Source of the DNA: Flavipsychrobacter sp.
Lineage (GTDB): Bacteria > Bacteroidota > Bacteroidia > Chitinophagales > Chitinophagaceae
Assembly (NCBI GenBank): GCA_017849575.1
Contig: JAFIGV010000005.1
Location: 1 to 64,000, forward strand
Direction: 5' to 3'
Length of the DNA: 64,000 nt
A model generated the notes under the pieces. The model did not search any database. It saw nothing but the letters and a program-made list of their open reading frames with translations, and was not told where the DNA came from. The translations under genes and the position numbers were made by a program. Positions 25,182-36,300 of the stretch are shown here, piece after piece; the stretch's first letter is position 1, and each line of letters begins with the position of its first letter.

Positions 25182-26483
25182 CTATGCCTCGGCCATACCA
25201 TCGAGCTGATGATGTTCGGCTGCCAACTCTATCTGTTTGCGGGTTGGCAGTAAAATGAGTCGCAGCGTAGTATCGTTGGTAAAATAACTGATGGCCCAGT
25301 TGATAAAGATGATCAGTTTGTTCTTAACACTCAGGATGAGCATCAGGTGTAGAAACATCCAGACCAGCCAGGCGAAAAAGCCCTGAAAGCTCCAGAAAGG
25401 CAGGTCAACAACGGCTTTACGCTTTCCCACCGTGGCCATCGTGCCGGGATTTTTGTACACAAACGGTTTCGGCTCCAGTCCGTTTTCTATAGCTCTCAGA
25501 TTTTTCACCAGATGTTTTGCCTGGTTGATGGCCACATTTGCCAGTTGCGGATGTCCCTTGGGCCAATCCGGCGATTCCATATAGGCTATATCTCCTATGG
25601 CAAACACATGCTCCATTCCCTCCACCCTGTTGTAGCGATCTACCTTTATGCGGTTGCCCAGCACGAGACACTCCCGCGGAATGCCATCCGGCACTACTCC
25701 GGTAACGCCTGCCGCCCAGATCAGGTTGTTGCTGCGTAGGGTACGACCGTCCTTAATCGTGATGGTCTTGCCGTCATAGTCCTGTATCAGTGCATTCGTC
25801 CAAACCTTCACACCCATGTCCTCAAGATACTGCTGCGATTTTTGCTGAGACTCTTCCGACATCGGAGCAAGCGTTACGCCGGCACCTTCAATCAGAAACA
25901 CATTGAGCTGTGAAAAATCCATATCCGGATAATCGCGAGGCAGCACGTTCTTCTTCATTTCGATAAGGGCACCCGCCAGCTCCACACCGGTAGGTCCGCC
26001 CCCGGCAATAACCATATTCATTATGCCCTCCTTTTCCTCTTCGGAGCAGTCGAGCGCATCTTCAAAATTGAGTAGAATACGGTTGCGCAGAGTGATGGCT
26101 TCCTGCGTGGATTTCATCGGGAAGGCGAAACGTTCGATGTTCTTGTTCCCGAAAAAATTGGTGGTACAGCCCGTTGCAATCACCAGAATATCATAGTGAA
26201 AATCGCAGGCATCGGTATGTACGATCTGCTGTTGGGTATCTACTGATTTTACGCTCGCTACGCGCACATGCACGTTGGCCCTTTTGTGAAAGACCTTGCG
26301 CAAGGGAAAGGAAATAGAACTGGGCTCCAGACCACCGGTTGCCACCTGATAAAAAAGGGGTTGAAACTGATGAAAGTTATGTTGATCGATAAGCGTGATC
26401 TCGAAGCTGTGATCTTTTAGTCTGCGGGCAAATTGAAGTCCTGCAAACCCCGCACCAAGTACCACTATTTTTTTAGCTGCCAT
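25182..26483 (-). CDS. Type II NADH dehydrogenase (NDH-2-like NAD(P)/FAD oxidoreductase)
   Basis: A peripheral inner-membrane flavoprotein passing electrons from NADH to quinone without pumping protons. The 433 residues contain the FAD-binding motif VVLGAGFAGLQFARRL at the N-terminus, the NDH-2-type FQPLFYQVATGGLEPSSISF near residue 40, the NAD-binding motif VIAGGGPTGVELAGALIEM near residue 163, and the C-terminal FAD motif VFAIGDIAY near residue 298. The C-terminal hydrophobic segment (FFAWLVWMFLHLMLILSVKN) is the membrane-attachment region. The start is the ATG at 26481-26483 (MAAKKIVVLG); an earlier ATG adds only seven residues. Confidence 0.92.
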   Translation of the reverse strand: MAAKKIVVLGAGFAGLQFARRLKDHSFEITLIDQHNFHQFQPLFYQVATGGLEPSSISFPLRKVFHKRANVHVRVASVKSVDTQQQIVHTDACDFHYDILVIATGCTTNFFGNKNIERFAFPMKSTQEAITLRNRILLNFEDALDCSEEEKEGIMNMVIAGGGPTGVELAGALIEMKKNVLPRDYPDMDFSQLNVFLIEGAGVTLAPMSEESQQKSQQYLEDMGVKVWTNALIQDYDGKTITIKDGRTLRSNNLIWAAGVTGVVPDGIPRECLVLGNRIKVDRYNRVEGMEHVFAIGDIAYMESPDWPKGHPQLANVAINQAKHLVKNLRAIENGLEPKPFVYKNPGTMATVGKRKAVVDLPFWSFQGFFAWLVWMFLHLMLILSVKNKLIIFINWAISYFTNDTTLRLILLPTRKQIELAAEHHQLDGMAEA

Positions 26484-26623
26484 ATCCTTGTTTGAGCAAG
26501 GCAAAGTTCCACCACTTCCTCCTGCTGTTTGATATTATTGTCTTACAGCAGAATGCTAAAAAGCTATGCCAGTTAACTTTTAAGGGTAAGAAAGTGGCAA
26601 GAACGATGGCGAAGGTTGGTCTG

Positions 26624-27343
26624 CTACAGCAAATCGGTTCCGGCGTTCATAACGATATGCGTACCATTGATTTGCTGGCTAGCCTTACTCAGATAGGCAA
26701 CGGTATCGGCTACCTCTTCGATGTCCAGCAGCCGTCCCAGCGGATGTTGTTCCTGCAATTGCTCTACCGTACGGTGGTCATAATCGCCGGTAAGTCCTGT
26801 CTTCATAAAGGCCGGAGAAACACAGTTGGAGGTAATATTAAACCGGATGCCTTCAGTGGCCCAGGACTTGCTCATGGAAAGCATATACGACTTCTGCGCA
26901 GCATAGAGCGACATACCGACGGGTGGCTTGTTGACCACGGCAGAGCTGATGATATTGATGATCTTGCCAAACTTCTTTTTTCGAAAACCAGCAATAGCTT
27001 TCTGGGTGATACGCAGGGCAGGCAGCACGTTTAAAATAAAATCTTCCACGAACCGCTCGGGTGTAATTTTATGAAAATGCTGCTGTACATATTTTGCGTG
27101 AGCATTATTGACCAGCACATCGATATCCAGCAATTCCATATTCTCCAGAAAGGCATCTACGGATTCCGCCTCAGCGAAGTCGCAGTGAAATGCGGTAATA
27201 TTACGATACTGCGCCTCCAGCTCGCTGGCCATCAATGCATTGCTGCGATAGGAGATATAAATATTATCGTCTGCTTCAAGAGCCAGCTTCTCTGCTATGG
27301 CCCTTCCCAGGCCCGAAGACCCGCCGGTAATAAGAATGTTCAT
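26624..27343 (-). CDS. Short-chain dehydrogenase/reductase
   Basis: The 239-residue classical SDR has an N-terminal NAD(P)-binding TGGSSGLGRAI, an NNAH version of the NNAG motif near residue 86, a catalytic Ser in INIISSAV near residue 136 and the YxxxK pair in SLYAAQKSYM near residue 149. The closest functional model is a FabG-like 3-oxoacyl reductase, but SDR substrate cannot be assigned by motif. Its ATG overlaps the stop of the upstream MaoC-like gene (ATGA), showing translational coupling and suggesting that the two enzymes act on successive acyl intermediates. Confidence 0.88.
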   Translation of the reverse strand: MNILITGGSSGLGRAIAEKLALEADDNIYISYRSNALMASELEAQYRNITAFHCDFAEAESVDAFLENMELLDIDVLVNNAHAKYVQQHFHKITPERFVEDFILNVLPALRITQKAIAGFRKKKFGKIINIISSAVVNKPPVGMSLYAAQKSYMLSMSKSWATEGIRFNITSNCVSPAFMKTGLTGDYDHRTVEQLQEQHPLGRLLDIEEVADTVAYLSKASQQINGTHIVMNAGTDLL

Positions 27344-27732
27344 ATCAGTCCGATTTGCACTTTACCGTAACACACCCTTTCATTCCCCTCGTTTAAAAAT
27401 TTAAACCTGAGTTCGTAAGTCTTTACAGCTTCAGAAAAATCAATAACCTCTGCGTGCAGTGTCAGCACATTGCCGAGATATACGGGTTTGGCGAAAAAAA
27501 ATTCCTGCCGGTGTATGATCACATTATTTAAAGGCAGGAGTTCCCCAACAAAACGGGAGATAAAACCCGCCAGAATATTTCCGTGTACTACTTTATCGCG
27601 AAAGCCCTTGCTGCGGGCGTAGGAAGCATCCGTGTGCAGCACATTGCGATCTTCAAAGGTTTGGATAAAACCCTGGTACACTTTTTCAGACACCGGAAAA
27701 ACATGGTGAAACTTATCGCCTTGCTGCATCAA
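27340..27732 (-). CDS. MaoC-like hot-dog-fold (R)-enoyl hydratase
   Basis: The 130-residue protein has the MaoC/R-hydratase fingerprint: FEDRNVLHTDASYARSKGF near residue 27 (the D-x-N-x-x-H hydratase motif) followed by VVHGNILAGFISRF. These enzymes add or remove water across 2-enoyl thioesters. Paired by a 4-base overlap with an SDR gene, it could perform the dehydration/hydration step next to a ketoreduction. No acyl carrier protein, ketosynthase or thiolase is close by, so the pathway is open. Confidence 0.85.
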   Translation of the reverse strand: MMQQGDKFHHVFPVSEKVYQGFIQTFEDRNVLHTDASYARSKGFRDKVVHGNILAGFISRFVGELLPLNNVIIHRQEFFFAKPVYLGNVLTLHAEVIDFSEAVKTYELRFKFLNEGNERVCYGKVQIGLI

Positions 27733-27803
27733 TAGAGCGGTAAATTAGTAAATGATAAGAGCAAATAAAACGCAGCAACAGGAATTAACAGGCCACGGAA
27801 GAA

Positions 27804-28166
27804 TTAATCTTCAAAAAGTGTAAAACCGAACCGGCTGGTAACCCCTTTTTTGAGGATCAGATTTGGATAGCTGCCGGTCTCAAAGCCGTCCTTGCTAAAG
27901 CTTACCGAATAGCTTCCTGCAGGCAGGCCTTCCACACGAAATTTTCCCTGCTCATCCGTATTGATAGTTTTGTGAACATCCGAAGTGGTCGATTGAAGGG
28001 TAAGCTGTACATCACTTAAGGGCTGATAGTTGCGCACATTACCCACGGTGCCGGTCAGCACGGTAGCCGACGACGATTCGGGGGTTTCATTTTTTTCTTT
28101 GTTTTCGGAACTGGCGTAGCAAAATAATGGTGACGCTATTAAAAGCGTAATGAATAATCTTCTCAT
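27804..28166 (-). CDS. Small secreted carboxypeptidase-regulatory-like domain protein
   Basis: The product has 120 residues. An N-terminal signal peptide (MRRLFITLLIASPLFCYA) precedes a short acidic linker and one beta-sandwich domain (TGTVGNVRNYQPLSDVQLTL, then NTDEQGKFRVEGLPAGSYSV and FSKDGFETGSY) of the CarboxypepD_reg type that usually precedes TonB-receptor plugs. Here it stands alone, so it is probably a periplasmic or surface binding module. The ATG at 28164-28166 is preferred because it places the signal peptide first; an earlier start adds 20 non-signal residues. Confidence 0.8.
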   Translation of the reverse strand: MRRLFITLLIASPLFCYASSENKEKNETPESSSATVLTGTVGNVRNYQPLSDVQLTLQSTTSDVHKTINTDEQGKFRVEGLPAGSYSVSFSKDGFETGSYPNLILKKGVTSRFGFTLFED

Positions 28167-28291
28167 AGTGAATTGGTTTTGTCTTACAAAGTTAAGGCAA
28201 AGAGACCGCCCAAACACTATAAACACTGTTAAAGAACCAATATAACTAATTGATTTTCACATAGTTTTTGCATTGCAAAAGACCAAAAGGA

Positions 28292-30178
28292 TCACAACCC
28301 CATCGCTTCCACCAGATCTTTTTCTACACGCAGGTTGTCGATGATAAAACCTTGTCGTTGCGGCGTGTTTTTACCCATGTAGTATTCCAGCAATTTCTGG
28401 ATGTGCTCCTCCTGATGCAGCAATACGGGTTCCTTGCGCATGTCTTCGCCGATGAACATAGCAAACTCTTCGGGAGATATTTCTCCAAGACCTTTAAAGC
28501 GGGTAATCTCTGGCTTGGCTCCCAGTTCCCTCATCGCTGATTGTTTTTCGGCCTCATCGTAGCAATAGATCGTCTTCTGTTTGTTGCGCACCCGGAACAA
28601 CGGAGTTTCCAAAATATACACATGGCCGTTTCGTACCAGGTCCGGAAAAAACTGAAGAAAAAACGTCATGAGCAGCAAGCGGATGTGCATCCCATCTACA
28701 TCGGCGTCGGTAGCGATCACAATATTGTTGTATCGAAGCCCGTCAAGGCCTTCCTCTATGTTCAAAGCATGTTGCAGCAGGTTAAACTCTTCATTTTCAT
28801 ACACTACCTTTTTGGTCAGACCGTAGCAGTTCAGCGGTTTGCCCCGCAGGGAAAATACCGCCTGCGTTTCTACATTTCTGCTTTTGGTGATCGAGCCGCT
28901 GGCGGAGTCTCCTTCGGTGATAAAAATGGTGGATTCTTTCTGCTTCTGAAAAAAATCGTCCTTGCTTTTTGAAGGGGCATCATCATTGAGATGTATTCTG
29001 CAATCGCGCAATTTTTTATTGTGGAGGTTGGCCTTTTTAGCCCTTTCGTTGGCAAGTTTCCGAATGCCGGATAGCTCCTTGCGTTCGCGCTCGCTTTGCT
29101 CAATCCTTTTCTTCATCGCCTCGGCTACCGAAGGATTTTTATGGAGAAAGTTATCGAGCTCTTTGGCCAGAAAATCATAAACAAAAGACCGCATGGTAGG
29201 CCCGCCCTCCCATACATTCAGCGAACCGAGCTTGGTTTTGGTCTGCGACTCAAACACGGGCTCCTGTACCCGCACGGAAACGGCGGCACAAATGCTCTGG
29301 CGGATATCTGCCGCATCATAATCTTTTTTGAAAAAATCGCGCGCCACTTTTACAAAAGCCTCTCGAAATGCTGCCTGATGAGTGCCGCCCTGTGTGGTAT
29401 GCTGACCATTGACGAAAGAGTAAAGATCTTCGCCATAGTCGCCGGTATGTGTCAGTGCCACCTCTATATCATTGCCTTTAAGGTGAATGATGGGGTAACG
29501 CATAGTTTCCGGGTTCGTCTTGCGGGTGAGCAGATCGAGCAGGCCGTTTTTTGACAGATAATTTCTCCCGTTGTAGTGAATGGTGAGACCAGCATTGAGA
29601 AAGCAATAATTCCAGATCTGGTTTTCTACATACTCGCTGATAAAGTGGTAATGTTTAAAAACAGTCTCGTCGGGCTTAAAGCTGACAAGTGTGCCATTTT
29701 GCTGATCCGTGGCCGATTCTTTATGCTCCCGGGTAAGCACGCCTTTCTCAAATTCAGCAGCCTTGCTTTTGCCCTCTCTGAAAGCCTCTACACGAAACCA
29801 CGCACTCAGGGCATTTACCGCCTTTGTACCCACCCCGTTGAGGCCAACGGATTTTTGAAAAGCATTGCTATCGTATTTAGCACCGGTATTGATCTTTGAT
29901 ACTACATCTACCACCTTACCCAGCGGTATGCCCCGGCCATAGTCACGCACCGTGACCATGCCCTCAGCAATACGCAGATCTATACGTTTGCCGAATCCCA
30001 TCGTGTACTCATCAATAGAGTTATCAATCACCTCCTTGAGCAGGATATAGATACCATCATCCATGCTTGAGCCGTCTCCCAGCTTCCCGATGTACATGCC
30101 CGGGCGAAGACGAATGTGTTCGCGCCAATCGAGCGACTTGATACTTTCTTCTGTATATTGGTTCAGCAGTTCCGCCAT
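28292..30178 (-). CDS. parE: DNA topoisomerase IV subunit B
   Basis: ATPase subunit of the type IIA topoisomerase that decatenates chromosomes. The 628 residues show the GHKL ATPase motifs ([16 protein letters not shown] near residue 44, [11 protein letters not shown] near 75, [14 protein letters not shown] near 107) and a TOPRIM domain with EGDSASGS near 425 and [10 protein letters not shown] near 500. It is called parE rather than gyrB from its short length and the Bacteroidota-type beginning [20 protein letters not shown]. The ParC-type subunit is not adjacent. The ATG at 30176-30178 removes an unlikely 15-residue extension. Confidence 0.9.
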   Translation of the reverse strand: MAELLNQYTEESIKSLDWREHIRLRPGMYIGKLGDGSSMDDGIYILLKEVIDNSIDEYTMGFGKRIDLRIAEGMVTVRDYGRGIPLGKVVDVVSKINTGAKYDSNAFQKSVGLNGVGTKAVNALSAWFRVEAFREGKSKAAEFEKGVLTREHKESATDQQNGTLVSFKPDETVFKHYHFISEYVENQIWNYCFLNAGLTIHYNGRNYLSKNGLLDLLTRKTNPETMRYPIIHLKGNDIEVALTHTGDYGEDLYSFVNGQHTTQGGTHQAAFREAFVKVARDFFKKDYDAADIRQSICAAVSVRVQEPVFESQTKTKLGSLNVWEGGPTMRSFVYDFLAKELDNFLHKNPSVAEAMKKRIEQSERERKELSGIRKLANERAKKANLHNKKLRDCRIHLNDDAPSKSKDDFFQKQKESTIFITEGDSASGSITKSRNVETQAVFSLRGKPLNCYGLTKKVVYENEEFNLLQHALNIEEGLDGLRYNNIVIATDADVDGMHIRLLLMTFFLQFFPDLVRNGHVYILETPLFRVRNKQKTIYCYDEAEKQSAMRELGAKPEITRFKGLGEISPEEFAMFIGEDMRKEPVLLHQEEHIQKLLEYYMGKNTPQRQGFIIDNLRVEKDLVEAMGL

Positions 30179-30319
30179 TGCTCCACGTTTGAGTTGAATG
30201 CTGCAAAGATGTGGAAATAGCACTTGTTTTGGTAACAGTTCCCCAAAACTTTCCCCCTTGCATCCTCAGCAATTTAAGTGTAGGAATCCTATATTTACCG
30301 TTCTCCAAACAAGAAAACA

Positions 30320-33172
30320 ATGAAGCGAATTTTATTAAGCCTTTCTGCTGCTGTATGGCTCTGCACACCCGTCAGCTCTTGGGCTCAGGCAAAGCTTTTA
30401 GAGAAGGTGACAAAAAAGGGAAGTGAAGTGGTGATACCTTACGAAAAATACCGGCTTCCCAACGGGCTTACGCTCATCGTGCACGAAGACCATTCCGACC
30501 CAATTGTCCATGTAGATGTTACCTACCACGTAGGCTCTGCCCGGGAAGAAATCGGCAAATCGGGCTTTGCTCACTTTTTCGAACACATGATGTTTCAGGG
30601 CTCAGACAATGTAGCCGACGAACAGCATTTTAAAATTATAACAGAAGCGGGCGGCACTTTGAATGGCTCCACCAACCTCGATCGGACCAACTATTTTGAG
30701 ACGGTGCCGAGCAACCAATTGGAGAAAATGCTTTGGCTTGAGGCCGACCGCATGGGCTTTTTGCTTGATGCTGTCACCCAACAAAAATTTGAAGTGCAGC
30801 GTGCTACAGTGAAAAACGAACGTGGTCAGCGCTACGACAATGTGCCTTACGGTCTTGTTCGCGAGGTGAACTCAAAGAATCTGTATCCCTATGGCCATCC
30901 TTACTCATGGCTCACCATCGGGTACATTGAGGATCTGAATAGGGTGAATGTCAACGACCTGAAAAACTTCTTTCTCCGCTGGTACGGCCCAAATAATGCT
31001 GTACTGACCGTTGGGGGCGATGTAAACACTCAGGACGTAGTGAAGATGGCAGAAAAATATTTTGGTTCCATACCCAAAGGACCTGAGGTAAAACCGATGA
31101 ACATACCCCTGCCGGTGCTCAGCAACGACAGATATGTATCCATGATAGACGACTATGCCAAGCTGCCCCAACTGCGCATCACTTACCCTGCTCCGCCCGC
31201 CTTTAGCAAAGATGAGGCGGCACTCGACTGCCTCGCTGAGATCATCGGACAGGGAAAGAATTCTATTTTCTACAAAAATTTTGTGAAGAACCAGAAAGCA
31301 GTAAATGCAGCGGTGTACAACAGCACAAGCGAACTTTCGGGAGAATTCATTATTTCCGTGATTCCTTACCCGGGCCAAAAGCTGGCAGATATGCAGCAAA
31401 TCGTGCAGGCATCTCTTGAGGAGTTTGAGAAGCGCGGTGTAACCGACGACGATATCGCCAAGTTCAAGTCACAGCGCGAAGCCGATATCATTCGCGGACT
31501 CGAAAGTGTATCGGGCAAGGTAGCGCAACTTGCGGCCTTCCACACCTTCACCGGCGATGCTAACTACATTGGGAAAGAACTGAACCGGTACAATGCCGTA
31601 ACGAAGGCCGACGTGCTTAGGGTGTACAACCAATATGTGAAAGGAAAACACGCCGTAGTGCTGAGTGTGTTGACTAAGGGCAATGAAGACAACAAAGCAG
31701 GCGCGGATAATTACACGGTTTCGAATGCCGGTTACAAAGCGCCGGATTATGGCTATGCCGGACTGAAATACATAAAGGCTAAAGATAATTTTGACCGCAG
31801 CAAAATGCCGGGCAACGGTGCAAATCCGGTCGTGAATGTTCCCGGTTTCTGGAAAGAAACTGTGGCAGGAACCGTGACCGCTATTGGCACACGCTCAGAT
31901 GAAATACCTGTGGTAACGATGGTATTTAAGTTCAAGGGTGGAAAAATGATGGATGCACTGACTCCGGGGAAAGCGGGTATGGCAAGTATGTTTACCGACA
32001 TGATGGCGGAAGACACGAAGAACTACACCGCTGAAGACTTCAGTACTGCCTTAGATAAGCTTGGAAGTTCGATTGATGTATATACCGATGATGACGCTAC
32101 TGTGGTGAATGTGCGCAGCCTCAAAAAGAATCTTGACAAAACACTGTCCTTGCTCGAAGAGCGATTGCTGCAGCCAAAATTTACGGAAGAAGCGCTGGCT
32201 ACCTATAAGAAGCGAACGATTGAAAATATCAGGAATGCAATGAACCGTCCGAACTATGTAGCGTCAACGGTTTATCCGCGCATTCTTTACGGAGCAGACA
32301 ACGTGCTGGGCTGGGCAACAACGGGCACGGTAAACACAATTGGCGCGATTACACTCGACGATGTGGAAAGTTATTACAACAACTACTTTTCACGCAGGGA
32401 TGCTGAGCTGATTGTGGTAGGCGACGTAAGCAAGGAAGAGCTTTTGCCAAAACTCGCCTTTCTGAGCAAGATGAAGGACAACGAAGTGAAGCTGCCGGAA
32501 CTGAAACCAGCGCCGCAGATCACCAGGACAAAGATCTATTTTGTTGACGTCCCTAATGCAGCGCAGACAGAGTTCAGGGTGGGCTACGTGACCGGACTGA
32601 AATTCGATGCAACCGGCGATTATTTCAAAGCAGGGGTGATGAACTATGCGCTGGGCGGTGCTTTCAACAGCAGACTCAACATTCATCTGCGAGAGGAAAA
32701 AGGCTGGACCTATGGTGCTCGCGGCGGATTTGACGGAAACAAATACACCGGCGATTACAGCTTTAGTGCCGGCATTAAGGCCGATGCAACGGATAGTGCG
32801 CTCGCCGATGTTATGCAAATCATTACGGACTATAGAAACAAAGGACTTTCTTCTGAAGAGCTGGAATTTACCCGAAGCTCTATGGGACAAAGCGATGCGC
32901 GGAAATATGAGGCGGCTTTTCAAAAAGCAGGCTTCCTGAGCCGTATTCTCGATTATAACCTTGCTCCTTCTTTTACCAAAGACCAGAATGAGCTTCTGAA
33001 AAATCTTCAACTTTCGGAGATGAATACGCTGGCTTCACGATATACACCTGACCCATCAAAAGTGGCCATTGTATTAGTAGGCGACAAAGGAAAACTATGG
33101 GATAAGCTTCAAAAGCTTGGTTATGACATGGAAGAGATTGACCGCGACGGAAATCCAGTGAAGGCCAATTAA
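30320..33172 (+). CDS. M16-family zinc metallopeptidase (insulinase/pitrilysin type)
   Basis: The 950-residue exported protein has a signal peptide (LLSLSAAVWLCTPVSSWAQA) and two tandem M16 halves. The N-terminal half carries the inverted zinc motif HFFEH (His85, Glu88, His89) and the distal Glu167 in VKNERGQ. The C-terminal half (from about residue 500) has the same fold pattern, for example VRSLKKNLDKTLSLLEERLL, and the R/Y motif ending HLREEKGWTYGARGGF. It lacks a zinc motif, as is usual for the closing half. It likely degrades peptides in the periplasm. A terminator follows. Confidence 0.92.
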   Translation: MKRILLSLSAAVWLCTPVSSWAQAKLLEKVTKKGSEVVIPYEKYRLPNGLTLIVHEDHSDPIVHVDVTYHVGSAREEIGKSGFAHFFEHMMFQGSDNVADEQHFKIITEAGGTLNGSTNLDRTNYFETVPSNQLEKMLWLEADRMGFLLDAVTQQKFEVQRATVKNERGQRYDNVPYGLVREVNSKNLYPYGHPYSWLTIGYIEDLNRVNVNDLKNFFLRWYGPNNAVLTVGGDVNTQDVVKMAEKYFGSIPKGPEVKPMNIPLPVLSNDRYVSMIDDYAKLPQLRITYPAPPAFSKDEAALDCLAEIIGQGKNSIFYKNFVKNQKAVNAAVYNSTSELSGEFIISVIPYPGQKLADMQQIVQASLEEFEKRGVTDDDIAKFKSQREADIIRGLESVSGKVAQLAAFHTFTGDANYIGKELNRYNAVTKADVLRVYNQYVKGKHAVVLSVLTKGNEDNKAGADNYTVSNAGYKAPDYGYAGLKYIKAKDNFDRSKMPGNGANPVVNVPGFWKETVAGTVTAIGTRSDEIPVVTMVFKFKGGKMMDALTPGKAGMASMFTDMMAEDTKNYTAEDFSTALDKLGSSIDVYTDDDATVVNVRSLKKNLDKTLSLLEERLLQPKFTEEALATYKKRTIENIRNAMNRPNYVASTVYPRILYGADNVLGWATTGTVNTIGAITLDDVESYYNNYFSRRDAELIVVGDVSKEELLPKLAFLSKMKDNEVKLPELKPAPQITRTKIYFVDVPNAAQTEFRVGYVTGLKFDATGDYFKAGVMNYALGGAFNSRLNIHLREEKGWTYGARGGFDGNKYTGDYSFSAGIKADATDSALADVMQIITDYRNKGLSSEELEFTRSSMGQSDARKYEAAFQKAGFLSRILDYNLAPSFTKDQNELLKNLQLSEMNTLASRYTPDPSKVAIVLVGDKGKLWDKLQKLGYDMEEIDRDGNPVKAN

Positions 33173-33199
33173 ATTTTGTTGTTTAATTCTTCTGTAAAA

Positions 33200-33228
33200 G
33201 GGTTGTCTTAGTGGACAACTCTTTTTTT
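33200..33228 (+). terminator. Rho-independent terminator after M16 peptidase gene
   Basis: An 8-bp stem, gggttgtc (33200-33207) with gacaactc (33214-33221), contains one G-U pair around a 6-base loop and is followed by seven Ts. Confidence 0.85.
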
Positions 33229-33373
33229 GTTGGGACTGCTTTGAACAAAAGAATGGGTGAAGAGGGAAGATAATGCAATGTGACGCCCTCAAGATTCAAA
33301 GACACTAATGGGCGCATCAAATTAACACCTGCTGATAACGAGTTTATACCGGCCAAACTGAAGTTCATCCGAA

Positions 33374-36300
33374 TCACTTCAGCAAAGAAACATCGCCCTT
33401 TACACTAACCGGATCTCCGTTGCTACAAAGCGCATCAACAAAATATACAAACACATCCGAAGGAAGTTGCTTGCCCTGGAACGTACCGTCCCAGCCATAG
33501 TGTGGATCGTTTGCAGGGATATCGCTCGCTTCAAACACCTTCTGGCCCCAACGATTGAAAATTACAAACTGCCTGACGATGGAGATACCCCGGCCAATAG
33601 GATAATAAACATCATTATTACCGTCGCCATTGGGTGTAAACGTGTTGGGCATGAAAAGAACCGAGTTGTCGCACATCACACGAACATTCATATCATCTCC
33701 CGCCATGCAACCGAGGTCGTTCTGCACCGTGGCAACAATGCGGACATTATTTAATGCCGTAAAAACCGGGTTCGTGCAATCGGTACAACTAAGGGATTCT
33801 GCCGGCGACCATGCTATTGTAGTTGCATTGCTGATCTGTGGCATCAAAGTCCAGGTAGTGCCGGAAAGCACTGTAGTATCTTGTCCGAGATACACTGAAG
33901 GAAGCGGGAACACATTCACTGTCTGGTAGAGTGTATCCTTAAAACAATTATTCTCCGTGATCACCACCTGATAACGAGTAGTCGTTTCCGGGCGGGCCAC
34001 GGGGTTAGCCGCGAAACGATCCGACAAGGTTTCTGCAGGCGACCATAGATATGCTGTTCCGCCCGTAGCCAAAAGAGATGTATCCTCGCCCTCACAGATT
34101 CCGATATCCGGACCGACATCCGTAGGCACGCGACCTATGAACACAAGATGTACATCATCCGTATCGCTGCAGTTCTCAGCGTTGGTACCCACAACATAGT
34201 AAGTAGTATCCTTTGTAATCGTAGCAAGGGGATTACTGCAGGATGTACAGGACAAACCGTAGGAGGGATACCAGAAAAAGCTGTTAGCTCCGACGGCCTG
34301 CAGTTGTACCGTTCTGCCGGCACAAGCTTCAAGGTCATTACCAGCGTTCACCACGGGTGAGGTATAGTTGAGAACGTTAACGGTAGCCGTGGCTATGCAG
34401 CCATGGGCATCTGTCGCCGCAACGGAATATTGTCCTGCTGTAAGTTGGACTATAGTGTCGCTCGTACCATTATTGCTCCAAAGAAAACTGTAAGGAGCTA
34501 CACCGCCAGACGCATTGCAGTACGCGATGCCATTCTGCGCACCGGCACAGGTACCCGAACTGCCGGTGGAGATTTGCAAAGCCGGTGGTTCTGTAAGGGT
34601 AACTGAATCCACCTGAACACAACCGTTACTGTCCGTAATACTTACCTGATAGGCGCCGGCCGCAAGTGCTGTAGCCGTGGCACCAAACTGCGGTGGCGCC
34701 GTTGACCAGTTGTAACTGTACGGTGGCTTTCCTCCCGATATATTGACCGTGACACTGCCGGTTTGCGCTCCGAAACAAAGCGGATTTACAACATTGCTAA
34801 TCGTTGACAATAGCGGCACCGCATCGGCAATATATGCGCTGTCGGCAACGGTACAACCATTGTTGTCGGTGACGGTGACAGACACCTTACCCGGAGGCAA
34901 TTGATTTGCAGCGGGGCCCGACTGCGGTGGTGAGGTTGACCAGAAATAGGTGTAGGGTGGCATTCCACCAGATGCACTTACCGCAGCAGAACCATCAGCA
35001 TTGCCCACACAGTGCACGGGCTGAATATTGGTAACTGTCGCCAGCAACGCCGAAGGCTGCAGGATTACAATGCTGTCTGCCTTCGAACATCCATTTTGAT
35101 CCGTGACCATACAGATATAGGTGCCTGCAGCGAGGTTGCTTAGAGCGGCGCCATTCTGCACCGGTACGGTGTTCCAGGTAAAATTGTAAGGTGCAAGCCC
35201 GCCCGTTACGGCGATGGAAGCAGTGCCCGTAGCGTTGCCAAAACAATTGTTATTTGTACCGGTGATGTTGGTTTGCAGCGCGGGTGGTTGTGTTACCTGT
35301 ATCGAGGCTGTTGTCACGCATCCGTTGGTATCTGTAATACTGACGGTATAGTTGCCCGCATTCAGGTTGGCGGCTATTGCCGTAGTCTGTACCGGACTCG
35401 TATTCCAGGAATAAACATAGGGCGCTGTGCCGCCGGTAACATTGGCCTGTGCCGAAGCATTACTGCTACCGTTGCAGGACACCGGTGTCACAAGACTGAT
35501 TGTTGCTGCCAGCGATGCAGTAGGCTGCGTCACGCCCACAGTATCAGTAAAGCTGCAGTTATTATCATCCGTAACCACTACTGTGTAAACCCCTGCGGCA
35601 AGTCCGGTAGCTGTCGCCGAACTTTGAGCAGGCACCGTGTTCCAGGAATAGCTATAAGGTGCAGTACCACCAGTTCCTGCGGCTGTAGCTGTTCCGAGTC
35701 CGCCAAAACAATTGATAGGTGTAGTGCTGACCACCGCAGATACCGGGGTGGTCGGCTGCATGATGGTGATGGTATCACTTACTGTGCAGCCATGGGCATC
35801 CGTAGCCTGAACCCAATAGCTGCCGGCTGTTACTGCGGAAAGACTTGCTGTTGTCTGACTCGTGCTCCACAGAAATACATAGGGAGCTGTACCACCTGTC
35901 ACGACCGTACTGGCCGACCCTGTATTTTGACCAAAGCACAAAACATCCACCACACCTGACTGCATTGATAATACCGGTGGCTCGGAAACAATGGCTGTTG
36001 CCGTATCCGTACAACCATGATCATCCGTAACAATCATCTGGTAATTTCCCGCACCAAGTGTGTTTATGGAAGCTGTACTTTGAGCAGGCGATGTATTCCA
36101 GGCAAAACCATAAGGTGCTGTGCCGCCGAGGGCCGAACCGGTAACAGCCCCGTCTGTGCCCCCATGGCAAGTTACATCCACTGTACTTACAATCGTTGCC
36201 TGAAGCGCCTGCTGCGGCTGCGAAATGCTAAAGGTATCTGTGAGCGTACAGCCCAGGTCGTCCGTGACGGTAACCTGGTAGGAGCCGGCGAACAGATTTC

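Noticed and set aside
35273-35959. A Cys-rich plus-strand open frame inside the SprB-repeat gene
   Set aside because: It repeats with the period of the SprB array because it is the antisense of conserved codons, so the cysteines are an artefact.
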